From contig DGOU01000160.1 of the NCBI GenBank assembly GCA_002390165.1, forward strand, positions 19,404-32,082: DNA of 12,679 bases, given 5' to 3'. This stretch comes from Lutibacter sp. UBA4458. Its GTDB lineage: Bacteria; Bacteroidota; Bacteroidia; Flavobacteriales; Flavobacteriaceae. Position 1 is the first letter of the stretch; every line of letters starts with the position of its first letter. Of this stretch, positions 1 to 6,998 are shown one piece after another. The translations under genes were made by a program, and so were the position numbers. The notes beneath the pieces were generated by a model that had not been told where the DNA came from, searched no databases, and was given only the letters and a program-made list of their open reading frames with translations.

Positions 1-336
1 TATAAAAAACGATTTACTGTAAAAATTGGGCAACATTTAAAATTAATTTCTACAAGCTCTATTGAATGTTTTTATAGCGAAAATAAGGCAACATACTTCA
101 GTACAAACACTAATAGAAATTATCTGATTGACAGCACTTTGGAAGAACTAGAAACACAACTTTCCCCAGACCTATTTTTTAGAGTTAGCCGTAAATATTA
201 TGTAAATATAAATGCCATTAAAGACATAATTTCATACACAAATAGTCGATTAAAAATTATGCTTAATACTTATAATGAATCCGAAATAATAGTAAGTAGA
301 GAACGTGTAAAAGATTTTAAAAACTGGATTGGTTAA
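1..336 (+). CDS. LytTR-family response regulator, C-terminal DNA-binding domain (5' truncated)
   Basis: The frame is open from base 1 to the TAA at 334-336, so the gene begins outside the window; 111 codons are visible. They cover essentially a whole LytTR domain: an N-terminal strand region (KKRFTVKIGQ), the FYSENKATYF segment, LEELETQL, the FFRVSRKYYVN core and the closing IIVSRERVKDFKNWIG. LytTR domains bind DNA as transcription factors, usually behind a receiver domain phosphorylated by a LytS-type kinase; that receiver would lie off the left edge. A TTG at 139 could be taken as a start, but it falls inside the domain and would give a non-functional 65-residue fragment, so the truncated reading is preferred. 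No partner kinase is adjacent. No clear terminator follows; the next gene, rpsA, has its own promoter. Family assignment is secure, target genes unknown. Confidence 0.88.
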   Translation, partial: YKKRFTVKIGQHLKLISTSSIECFYSENKATYFSTNTNRNYLIDSTLEELETQLSPDLFFRVSRKYYVNINAIKDIISYTNSRLKIMLNTYNESEIIVSRERVKDFKNWIG

Positions 337-385
337 TTTTGGAATTCTATGTTTTAATTTTTTTGTATAATCACTTCATTTACTT

Positions 386-417
386 TTTGTTATACTAAAA
401 TAAAATCCTTAAATTTG
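386..417 (+). promoter_or_regulatory. rpsA promoter (Bacteroidetes type)
   Basis: A TTTG at 386-389 lies 20 bp before TAAATTTG at 410-417, an exact fit to the Bacteroidetes -33/-7 consensus (TTTG, 19-21 bp, TAnnTTTG). Transcription should start near 424, giving a leader of about 115 nt before the rpsA ATG at 540. This is the best promoter match in the window. Confidence 0.75.
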
Positions 418-423
418 CACTCC

Positions 424-539
424 TTTTTACGAGAACAGATTTTAAAAGGAATTTATTTGAAATAATGTAAACAATCTCTTTGCGTTAAAATCGTATAAAA
501 ATCTGGTTAACAATAAGATACAAAAAACAAATTGACAAT
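424..539 (+). promoter_or_regulatory. rpsA 5' leader with long-range complementarity
   Basis: This is the predicted untranslated leader of rpsA. CAGATTTT at 436-443 is perfectly complementary to AAAATCTG at 498-505 and could form an 8-bp stem enclosing about 54 nt; one further A-U pair or two may stack past a bulged G506. From about 509 to the ATG the leader is A-rich and has no Shine-Dalgarno sequence, as expected for Bacteroidetes. Ribosomal protein S1 autoregulates its own mRNA in Gammaproteobacteria; whether this leader does so is inference. Confidence 0.3.
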
Positions 540-2801
540 ATGTCAAAATTACAAGAAAAAATAGAGCTTTATACAAGTGAAGCCGAAAAGTTAGGTTTAG
601 GTTTAAATGCTGAATTATTAGCAGCAGTAACTAAAGGATTAGGTCCTTCTATCTACAAAGAAGACGCTGAAAAAGTATCTAGTTCAGACAAAAAAGAATT
701 AGAAACTGTAAAGAAAAACTTTTTAATTAAAAAATTAGGTTTAGAAGACAGTGAAAAATTAGATGCCGCTATTGCAACTACAATTGAAAAAATTGGTAAA
801 TCTAACAGAAATAAATACCGAGCTCTTTTTTACGCAATATTAGTAGAAGAATTAGGTATGCAAGCTGTTTATGAAGCAAAACCAGCTAAAGAAAAAGCAG
901 TGGCTGAAAAAGCAGCTAAAAAAGAAGACGTTAAAGAAGAAGTTGCTAAAAAAGAAAAAGCAACTAAAAAAGTTAAAAAAGAAGTGATAGAAGAAGCAAA
1001 AGAAGAAGTGACAGCAGAGGTTAAAGAAGAAGTTGTTGCAGAAACTCCAAAAGAAGAAAAAGTTAGTCCAGAAGAATTTTTAGCAAATTTTAACTGGCAT
1101 AAATACGAAGAAGGTATTGAAGCAGTTGATGAAGATAATATTAAAGCTTTTGAAGCAGCATTAGAAGGTACTTTAGGATTAGTAAATGAACGTGAAGTAA
1201 TTGAAGGAACTGTTGTTAGAAAAACAGATCGTGAAGCAATTATTGATATCAATTCAAAATCTGAAGGTGTAATTTCATTAAATGAATTTCGTTACAATCC
1301 AAATTTAGCAGTTGGTGATGTTGTTGAGGTTTTAGTAGATAAAAGAGAAGACAGCACAGGTCAATTAGTTTTATCGCATAAAAAAGCTCGTGTAATTAAA
1401 GCTTGGGATCGTATTAATGCTGCACATGAAACAGGTGAAGTTGTTAACGGTTATGTAAAATGCAGAACTCGTGGAGGTATGATTGTAGATGTTTTTGGAA
1501 TTGAAGCATTTTTACCAGGTTCTCAAATTGATGTTAAACCAATTAGAGATTACGATCAATATGTAGATAAAACTATGGAATTTAAAGTGGTAAAAGTTAA
1601 TCACGAATTTAAAAACGTAGTAGTTTCTCATAAAGCACTTATTGAAGCTGATATTGAAATTCAAAAGAAAGAAATTATTGGCAAATTAGAAAAAGGTCAA
1701 GTTTTAGAAGGTGTGGTTAAAAACATTACTTCTTATGGTGTATTTGTTGATTTAGGTGGTGTTGATGGTTTAGTACATATTACCGATTTATCTTGGTCAA
1801 GAATTAATCACCCAAGTGAAGTGGTTGAATTAGATCAAACTTTAAATGTAGTTATCCTTGATTTTGATGATGAAAAAACAAGAATTCAATTAGGATTAAA
1901 ACAATTAAATGCTCATCCTTGGGAAGCTTTAGATGAAAACTTAAAAGTTGGAGATAAAGTAAAAGGTAAAGTAGTTGTTATTGCAGATTACGGTGCATTT
2001 ATTGAAGTAGCACAAGGTGTTGAAGGATTAATTCACGTTTCTGAAATGTCATGGTCAACACATTTACGTTCTGCACAAGATTTTGTAAAAGTTGGGGATG
2101 AAGTAGAAGCTCAAATTTTAACTTTAGATAGAGAAGACCGTAAAATGTCTTTAGGTATTAAACAATTACACCCAGATCCTTGGGCAGATATTGTTAAAAA
2201 ATATCCTGTTGGTTCTAAACATGTTGGTACCGTTCGTAACTATACAAACTTTGGTGTTTTTGTAGAATTAGAAGAAGGAATAGACGGTTTAGTTTATATT
2301 TCTGATTTATCTTGGACTAAAAAAATTAAACACCCATCAGATTTTGTAGCTGTAGGTGATAAATTAGATGTTCAAGTGTTAGAATTAGATGTTGAAGGAC
2401 GTAAGTTAAACTTAGGTCATAAACAAACTACTGAAAATCCTTGGGATGCTCATGAAACTACATTTACAATTAATTCTGTTCACGAAGGAACTGTAAAAGA
2501 AGCTAATGATAAAGGACTTTTAGTTACTTTTGAAGGTGGTGTTGAAGCATTTGTGCCAAACAGATTTACAACTAAAGAAGATGGCGTTAAATTAACAAAA
2601 GGAGAAACAAATAAATTTAAAGTTCTTGAATTCAACAAAGAATTTAGAAGAATTGTTGCTTCTCATTCCTCTATTTATAAAGCTCAAGAAGAGAAAAACA
2701 TTAAAGCAGCTCATAAAAAAGCAGAGTCTGCCGAAAAAACTACTCTTGGTGATTTAGGTGGAGATTTAGCCGCACTTAAGAAAAAAATGGAAGGAAAATA
2801 A
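540..2801 (+). CDS. rpsA: 30S ribosomal protein S1 with an N-terminal DUF2853-like domain
   Basis: S1 binds mRNA on the 30S subunit and aids translation initiation. Six S1 (OB-fold) repeats are visible at about residues 219-281, 298-366, 385-454, 470-542, 556-628 and 644-710; repeats 3-5 show the canonical YGVFVDL/YGAFIEV/FGVFVEL, GL(I/V)HI and LSW motifs. The S1 part begins at about residue 176 (SPEEFLANFNWHKYEEG), where Bacteroidetes S1 proteins typically become conserved. Before it lie residues 1-111, which resemble the free-standing DUF2853 family (GLGPSIYKEDAE, ELETVKKNFLIKKLGL, SNRNKYRALFY), and a linker at 114-174 made almost entirely of Lys, Glu, Ala and Val. At 753 residues the protein is clearly longer than E. 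coli S1 (557). The ATG at 540 is the only sensible start, because the DUF2853-like domain begins there with MSKLQEKIELY. It is monocistronic: a promoter lies upstream and a strong terminator at 2822-2854. S1 identity is very secure; the extra-domain assignment is from memory of the family. Confidence 0.96.
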   Translation: MSKLQEKIELYTSEAEKLGLGLNAELLAAVTKGLGPSIYKEDAEKVSSSDKKELETVKKNFLIKKLGLEDSEKLDAAIATTIEKIGKSNRNKYRALFYAILVEELGMQAVYEAKPAKEKAVAEKAAKKEDVKEEVAKKEKATKKVKKEVIEEAKEEVTAEVKEEVVAETPKEEKVSPEEFLANFNWHKYEEGIEAVDEDNIKAFEAALEGTLGLVNEREVIEGTVVRKTDREAIIDINSKSEGVISLNEFRYNPNLAVGDVVEVLVDKREDSTGQLVLSHKKARVIKAWDRINAAHETGEVVNGYVKCRTRGGMIVDVFGIEAFLPGSQIDVKPIRDYDQYVDKTMEFKVVKVNHEFKNVVVSHKALIEADIEIQKKEIIGKLEKGQVLEGVVKNITSYGVFVDLGGVDGLVHITDLSWSRINHPSEVVELDQTLNVVILDFDDEKTRIQLGLKQLNAHPWEALDENLKVGDKVKGKVVVIADYGAFIEVAQGVEGLIHVSEMSWSTHLRSAQDFVKVGDEVEAQILTLDREDRKMSLGIKQLHPDPWADIVKKYPVGSKHVGTVRNYTNFGVFVELEEGIDGLVYISDLSWTKKIKHPSDFVAVGDKLDVQVLELDVEGRKLNLGHKQTTENPWDAHETTFTINSVHEGTVKEANDKGLLVTFEGGVEAFVPNRFTTKEDGVKLTKGETNKFKVLEFNKEFRRIVASHSSIYKAQEEKNIKAAHKKAESAEKTTLGDLGGDLAALKKKMEGK

Positions 2802-2821
2802 AATCCTTTAATTTAGATATT

Positions 2822-2854
2822 AAAAAAGCTGTATTAATTTAATACAGCTTTTTT
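2822..2854 (+). terminator. rpsA intrinsic terminator
   Basis: AAAAAAGCTGTATT (2822-2835) pairs perfectly with AATACAGCTTTTTT (2841-2854) around a 5-nt AATTT loop and ends in a T run. It begins 20 bp after the rpsA stop. The A tract on the left arm means it could also work on the minus strand, though no minus-strand gene reaches it. Confidence 0.9.
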
Positions 2855-2875
2855 CGTTTTTATAAGGAATAACAA

Positions 2876-2883
2876 TACTTTTG
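2876..2883 (+). promoter_or_regulatory. Putative glmM promoter, -7 element
   Basis: TACTTTTG matches TAnnTTTG exactly. The -33 region would fall at about 2852-2856 (TTTCG), a weak match that overlaps the T tract of the rpsA terminator. Predicted start of transcription is near 2890, so the glmM leader would be under 10 nt. Confidence 0.5.
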
Positions 2884-2898
2884 TAATAAAAATAAAAG

Positions 2899-4281
2899 AT
2901 GGCTTTAATAAAATCTATTTCAGGAATAAGAGGAACTATTGGCGGTAAGGTTGGTAACAATTTAACGCCATTAGATACGGTTAAATTTGCTGCGGCTTAT
3001 GGAATGTGGCTAAAAAAAACAACACATAAAAGTAACTTAATGGTTATTTTAGGTCGCGATGCCCGTATATCTGGCAAAGTAGTTAGTGGCTTAGTAGGAG
3101 ATACGCTAATTAGTTTAGGAATTAAAGTAATAGACATAGGTCTATCTACTACGCCAACGGTAGAAGTTGCTGTTCAGTTAGATGAAGCAGATGGTGGAAT
3201 TATAATTACAGCAAGTCATAATCCTAAACAATGGAATGCTTTAAAATTATTAAATAATAAAGGCGAATTTTTAAACGCTGAAGATGGAGAAGAAGTATTA
3301 AAAATAGCTGAAAATGAATCTTTTGAATTTGCTGAGGTAAATAATTTAGGTAAATTTAGAAAAAAACAACATTATATTAACCGTCATATTAAAGAAGTAC
3401 TTAAATTAAAACTGGTTGATGTTGAAGCTATTAAAAATGCCAATTTTAAAGTGGTGGTAGATGGAGTTAATTCAACTGGAGGAATTGCAATTCCTGCTTT
3501 ATTAGAAAAATTAGGCGTAACATGTGTACCATTATATTGCGAGCCAAATGGTGAGTTTCCTCATAATCCTGAGCCTTTAAAAGAACATTTGACCGATATT
3601 TCAAATTTGGTAGTTAAGGAGAATGCAGATTTAGGTATTGTGGTAGATCCTGATGTAGATAGATTAGCTTTAATTTGCGAAGACGGTTCTATGTTTGGCG
3701 AAGAATATACCTTGGTTGCTTGTGCAGATTATGTTTTAGGCAAAACTAAAGGAAATACAGTTTCTAATTTATCTTCTTCAAGAGCTTTAAAAGATGTTAC
3801 CGAAAAGCATGGCGGAAAATATAATGCAAGTGCAGTAGGAGAAGTTAATGTGGTGGCGCTTATGAAATCTTCCAAAGCCATAATTGGTGGAGAAGGAAAT
3901 GGTGGAATTATTTATCCAGAATCACATTATGGAAGAGATTCGCTAGTTGGCGTGGCATTGTTTTTATCGCATTTAGCACAATCTAAACTATCGTGTAAAA
4001 AATTGAGGGAAACCTACCCTAACTACTATATGAGCAAAAATAAAATTCAATTAACACCAGAAATTAATGTTGATGAAATTTTAAATAAAATGGCTTTCAA
4101 ATATAAAAATAAGGATGTTATTACAATTGATGGAGTTAAAATTAATTTTGATAGTGAATGGGTGCATTTACGAAAATCAAATACCGAACCTATAATTAGA
4201 ATTTACACGGAAAGTACTTCTCAAAAAAATGCCGATGATTTGGCAAATCGATTTATAAATGAAATAAAAATAATACTATAA
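2899..4281 (+). CDS. glmM: Phosphoglucosamine mutase
   Basis: It interconverts glucosamine-6-phosphate and glucosamine-1-phosphate in the cytoplasm, supplying UDP-GlcNAc for peptidoglycan and lipopolysaccharide. It is a member of the alpha-D-phosphohexomutase superfamily, with all four signatures in order: the phosphoserine loop TASHNP (Ser106), the Mg-binding loop DPDVDR (250-255), the sugar-specificity loop GEGNGG (331-336) and the phosphate-binding loop RKSNTEPIIRIYTE (425-438). The length of 460 residues is normal. The specificity loop reads GEGNGG rather than the GEQSGH of proteobacterial GlmM and is closer to archaeal-type enzymes; Bacteroidetes proteins of this type are routinely called GlmM, but phosphomannomutase activity cannot be excluded from sequence. 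The start ATG has no Shine-Dalgarno and follows a TACTTTTG box at 2876. The next gene starts 15 bp after its stop, so the two are probably co-transcribed. Confidence 0.9.
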   Translation: MALIKSISGIRGTIGGKVGNNLTPLDTVKFAAAYGMWLKKTTHKSNLMVILGRDARISGKVVSGLVGDTLISLGIKVIDIGLSTTPTVEVAVQLDEADGGIIITASHNPKQWNALKLLNNKGEFLNAEDGEEVLKIAENESFEFAEVNNLGKFRKKQHYINRHIKEVLKLKLVDVEAIKNANFKVVVDGVNSTGGIAIPALLEKLGVTCVPLYCEPNGEFPHNPEPLKEHLTDISNLVVKENADLGIVVDPDVDRLALICEDGSMFGEEYTLVACADYVLGKTKGNTVSNLSSSRALKDVTEKHGGKYNASAVGEVNVVALMKSSKAIIGGEGNGGIIYPESHYGRDSLVGVALFLSHLAQSKLSCKKLRETYPNYYMSKNKIQLTPEINVDEILNKMAFKYKNKDVITIDGVKINFDSEWVHLRKSNTEPIIRIYTESTSQKNADDLANRFINEIKIIL

Positions 4282-4296
4282 ATAGTAATTAAAAAA

Positions 4297-5145
4297 ATGA
4301 AAAAAATAATTTTGGCCTTTTTTGTGCTTAGCAGTACTTTGGCTTTTTCTCAAAAGGAAGTAAATAATGAAAATCTAAATTTTAATGATGCAGGACCTAA
4401 TAAAGGAAAGTTTTTTGTGTATTGGGGATGGAATAGAAGCCATTATTCAACTTCCGACATAAAATTTAGTGGGGCAGATTACAACTTTACCCTAAATAAT
4501 GTGAAAGCAGACGATAAACCAAAACCTTTTGGAATTTACTTTTTAAAATTAGATGAATTAACCATTCCGCAAACCAATTTTAGAGTAGGTTACTTTTTTA
4601 AAGAAAATTACACGGTTTCTATTGGGCTTGATCATATGAAATACGTTATGCGTAACGACCAAACCGTAAAAATGAATGGTGTAATAAATACAGGTGGCGC
4701 TTTTGATGGAGTTTATAGTAACTCAGATAAGATTTTAACTAGCGATTTTCTGTTATTTGAACATACCGATGGATTAAATTATATAAATGTTGAAGTTAGT
4801 AGATTTGATAATTTAGACAATTGGTTGAAATTTTCAGTAAAAAATATAGATATTAATTTAACGGAAGGTATTGGAGCAGGAATATTATATCCAAGAACAA
4901 ATACAACCTTAATGGGAAAAGAACGGTATGATGAATTCCATGTTTCAGGGTATGGATTTTCTGCACATGCCGGTTTAAACATAACTTTTTTCAAACACTT
5001 TTTTATCCAATCTAATTTTAAGGTGGGTTACATAAATATGCAAGATATTAGAACTACAAAAGATAAAAGAGATAAAGCAGCACAACATTTTACTTTTATT
5101 GAAAATATGTATGTTTTTGGAGCTAGGTTTAATTTAACAAAATAG
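4297..5145 (+). CDS. Secreted/outer-membrane beta-barrel-like protein, uncharacterised
   Basis: I do not recognise a named family. The N-terminus is a clear signal peptide (MKKIILAFFVLSSTLAFS, cleavage before Gln19); there is no lipobox Cys. The mature part, about 264 residues, is rich in alternating aromatic and polar strands (KFFVYWGWNRSHYS, NFRVGYFFKENYTVSIGLDH, LNITFFKHFFIQSNFKVGYI) and ends in a strand, MYVFGARFNL, typical of a small outer-membrane barrel. There are no long helices or catalytic motifs. It starts 15 bp after glmM and shares its transcript in all likelihood; a terminator hairpin follows at 5180-5217. The place next to glmM and near a lipid acyltransferase hints at an envelope role, but that is context only. 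Confidence 0.8.
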   Translation: MKKIILAFFVLSSTLAFSQKEVNNENLNFNDAGPNKGKFFVYWGWNRSHYSTSDIKFSGADYNFTLNNVKADDKPKPFGIYFLKLDELTIPQTNFRVGYFFKENYTVSIGLDHMKYVMRNDQTVKMNGVINTGGAFDGVYSNSDKILTSDFLLFEHTDGLNYINVEVSRFDNLDNWLKFSVKNIDINLTEGIGAGILYPRTNTTLMGKERYDEFHVSGYGFSAHAGLNITFFKHFFIQSNFKVGYINMQDIRTTKDKRDKAAQHFTFIENMYVFGARFNLTK

Positions 5146-5179
5146 GAATAAATTATAATACTTTAAATAACGTATAATA

Positions 5180-5217
5180 GATAAAGCACCAAATAATTAT
5201 TATTTTGGTGCTTTATC
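5180..5217. terminator. Bidirectional terminator between convergent genes
   Basis: GATAAAGCACCAAA (5180-5193) pairs with TTTGGTGCTTTATC (5204-5217), a 14-bp stem around a 10-nt AT loop. It lies 34 bp after the barrel gene and would end that transcript. The right arm is also the last coding sequence (KDKAPK) of the minus-strand acyltransferase, whose TAA sits in the loop at 5200-5202. T-richness after the stem is moderate on both strands. Confidence 0.75.
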
Positions 5218-6084
5218 TTTATGTTTAAAACGTTTATGAGTCCAAAAATAATAAGCGGGTTCTTCGTGAATTTGAGCTTCTAATTTTCTTAAATATATGT
5301 CGGTTAGTTCAAAATCGGCATATTTTTTTGCATCACTAGTAATTAAACTAAAAGTACTTTCATAATAACCTCTTTTTAATTTTTTAGTAGCGATATAAAC
5401 AATGTCAAAACCATTTTTTTTTGCTAACATTTCCGCTCCTGTATGAATAGGGACTTTTACTCCTAGAAAGTTGCCCCAATAATGGGTTTTTTTTATTTGA
5501 GGAGATTGATCACTTATAAGACCGTAAAGAGCCTGAATGTTTGTTTTTTTATTCTTTTCAATCTCACTAATTATATTAGAAGAAGATTTTAAGTTAAACC
5601 CAAAATGTTCTCTAGATTTTAAAACTTTATTATTAAAGTATTTGTTGTTAACCGTTGTAAAAGCCGCATAACTTTTATAGTTTATGTGTGAGCTTAATCC
5701 AAAAAGCCATTCCCAGTTTGCATAATGTGCCCCAACTAATATAATACTTTTTCCGTTTTTATGTAGGTCATTTAAAAAGTTAATGTTGGTATATGTAGCA
5801 CGTTTATTTATTTCTTTTTTTGAAATTGTAAACGATTTAATCATTTCAATAAAAATATCTACAAAATGGTGATAAAACTTTTTTCGAATATTAAGTATCT
5901 CTTTTTCAGATTTATTAGGGAAAGCTAATTTAAGATTATCATAAACTACTTTTTTTCGATAACCAATTACATAATATAACAATAAGTAAAAACCATCAGA
6001 AATAATGTATAACACTCTAAATGGAAGTATAGATAACAACCAAATTAATGGATATACTAAAATATAAACTATAAAATTCATCAT
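5200..6084 (-). CDS. Lysophospholipid / lipid A-type acyltransferase (LpxL/HtrB superfamily)
   Basis: It is predicted to transfer an acyl chain to a lipid acceptor at the inner face of the cytoplasmic membrane. Visible features: an N-terminal hydrophobic anchor (residues about 3-40), an early signature VYDNLKLAFPNKS (47-59), the catalytic HX4E motif HYANWE (His120, Glu125), SDQSP (191-195) and a C-terminal WTHKRFKHK (281-289). The order and the length of 294 residues fit the Lip_A_acyltrans family, which includes LpxL/LpxM of lipid A assembly; other Bacteroidetes members acylate other lipids, so the acceptor is uncertain. Two Met codons open the protein (6084 and 6081) and either could be used. 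A GATATTTG box (7 of 8 to consensus) lies just upstream at 6093-6100 on this strand, without a clear -33. Its 3' end lies inside the terminator of the convergent barrel gene. Confidence 0.88.
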   Translation of the reverse strand: MMNFIVYILVYPLIWLLSILPFRVLYIISDGFYLLLYYVIGYRKKVVYDNLKLAFPNKSEKEILNIRKKFYHHFVDIFIEMIKSFTISKKEINKRATYTNINFLNDLHKNGKSIILVGAHYANWEWLFGLSSHINYKSYAAFTTVNNKYFNNKVLKSREHFGFNLKSSSNIISEIEKNKKTNIQALYGLISDQSPQIKKTHYWGNFLGVKVPIHTGAEMLAKKNGFDIVYIATKKLKRGYYESTFSLITSDAKKYADFELTDIYLRKLEAQIHEEPAYYFWTHKRFKHKDKAPK

Positions 6085-6159
6085 ATTGGTTGCAAATATC
6101 GTATTTAATTTTTTTTAAAGCATCTTTTAAATTATGATTTTATTATGATCTATTTTTCA

Positions 6160-6167
6160 TACTTTCG
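6160..6167 (+). promoter_or_regulatory. Putative rhomboid promoter, -7 element
   Basis: TACTTTCG matches TAnnTTTG at seven of eight positions and ends 22 bp before the ATG at 6190. No good -33 TTTG is seen. It sits in the 105-bp region shared with the divergent acyltransferase gene. Confidence 0.35.
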
Positions 6168-6189
6168 TTTTTAGTTTAAAAATAGAAGT

Positions 6190-6834
6190 ATGGATATGAA
6201 TATTGTGCTAATAATTATCATTTTAGCAAACGTAATAGCTTCAATTAAAGGGTTTAATGATCGTTCTTTTTTTGAAAAGTATAAATTTCAAATTGGACCA
6301 ATAAATCGAGGCGAAAAAATTAGATTATTTTCATCCGCTTTTTTACATGTAGATTACATTCATTTGTTGTTAAATATGTATGTACTTTACATTTTTGCAC
6401 CTTTAATAATTAATCATTTAGGAGAAGTAAAATTTGTAATTATATATGTAGGAAGTTTATTTGCAGGTAATTTTTTATCCTTAAAATATCATAAAGATGA
6501 GTTGTATTATAGTGCAGTTGGGGCTTCTGGCGCGGTTGCAGGTATTGTTTATGCTGCAATTTTATTAAGCCCTAATATGACCTTGTTTATGTTTCCTTTA
6601 CCAATTCCAATACCAGGTTATATATTTGGTATAGGCTATTTGTTATATTCTGTTTATGGTATGAAAAAACAATTAGGTAATGTAGGTCATGCTGCGCATT
6701 TAGGCGGTGCAATTGGCGGATATGGATTAATGTTGCTTGTTTATCCTCAAATATTTGAACAAAGTAAAATAACGGTGCTATTATTAGGTATTCCTATTGT
6801 ATTGTTATTGATTTTTGGAAATCGATTAAAATAA
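6190..6834 (+). CDS. Rhomboid-family intramembrane serine protease
   Basis: Rhomboids cleave transmembrane substrates within the membrane using a Ser-His dyad. All key residues are present: HLLLNM with His58 and Asn62 (the HxxxN oxyanion motif), GASGA with nucleophile Ser113, and GHAAHLGG with catalytic His170, which precedes the usual glycine-rich helix. About six hydrophobic segments fit the basic six-TM rhomboid core: 4-19, 53-75, 82-98, 110-128, 143-157 and 165-184, with a further C-terminal hydrophobic segment at 193-210. The length of 214 residues is typical of compact bacterial rhomboids without a cytoplasmic domain. ATG at 6190 is chosen; a second Met two codons later is also possible. 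The stop codon is part of the downstream terminator's A tract. Natural substrates cannot be read from sequence. Confidence 0.92.
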   Translation: MDMNIVLIIIILANVIASIKGFNDRSFFEKYKFQIGPINRGEKIRLFSSAFLHVDYIHLLLNMYVLYIFAPLIINHLGEVKFVIIYVGSLFAGNFLSLKYHKDELYYSAVGASGAVAGIVYAAILLSPNMTLFMFPLPIPIPGYIFGIGYLLYSVYGMKKQLGNVGHAAHLGGAIGGYGLMLLVYPQIFEQSKITVLLLGIPIVLLLIFGNRLK

Positions 6835-6866
6835 AAAAAAGTCAAACATTTGTTTGACTTTTTTTT
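6833..6866. terminator. Bidirectional terminator of rhomboid gene and tRNA-Gly
   Basis: A8 plus GTCAAACA (6833-6848) and TGTTTGAC plus T8 (6851-6866) form a perfect inverted repeat with a 2-nt centre; in practice GTCAAA/TTTGAC with a small loop. Both strands end in eight Ts. It serves the rhomboid gene from the left and the minus-strand tRNA, which ends at 6868, from the right. Confidence 0.9.
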
Positions 6867-6867
6867 G

Positions 6868-6940
6868 AGCGAGAGACCGGGCTCGAACCGGCGACAGTCA
6901 GCTTGGAAGGCTGAAGCTCTACCAACTGAGCTACTCTCGC
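6868..6940 (-). tRNA. tRNA-Gly (anticodon TCC)
   Basis: Read on the minus strand, the 73 nt fold as a full cloverleaf. The acceptor stem is GCGAGAG/CTCTCGC, the D arm GCTC-AGTTGGTA-GAGC, the anticodon arm TCAGC-CTTCCAA-GCTGA with anticodon TCC, and the T arm GCCGG-TTCGAGC-CCGGT (one closing G-U wobble). The discriminator base is T, as usual for bacterial tRNA-Gly. The 3' CCA is not encoded (TCA follows), so it must be added post-transcriptionally. It reads GGA, the favoured Gly codon in an AT-rich genome. It has its own promoter and ends directly on the shared terminator. Confidence 0.97.
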
Positions 6941-6951
6941 AATTGGTTTGG

Positions 6952-6982
6952 CAAATATACAATCCTTTTATATTTTAGCAAG
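6952..6982 (-). promoter_or_regulatory. tRNA-Gly promoter
   Basis: On the minus strand TATATTTG (plus 6952-6959) matches TAnnTTTG exactly, and CTTG, containing the TTG core of the -33 element, lies 19 bp upstream (plus 6979-6982). The transcript would start near 6946, about 6 nt before the mature tRNA. Confidence 0.6.
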
Positions 6983-6998
6983 TATTTTTTAAAGAAAA

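Noticed and set aside
869..1252. Open minus-strand frame of 127 codons inside rpsA
   Set aside because: Its Ser/Ala/Thr/Phe-rich translation is the antisense of the Lys/Glu-rich S1 linker; it has no promoter and the plus strand is clearly coding.
4779..4994. Minus-strand frame inside the barrel protein gene
   Set aside because: Short, without recognisable motif, wholly within a well-supported plus-strand gene.
6747..6962. Minus-strand frame across the tRNA-Gly
   Set aside because: It reads through the tRNA and terminator into the rhomboid gene; its SSVGRASAFQADCRRFEPG stretch is the familiar false peptide made by translating a tRNA gene.
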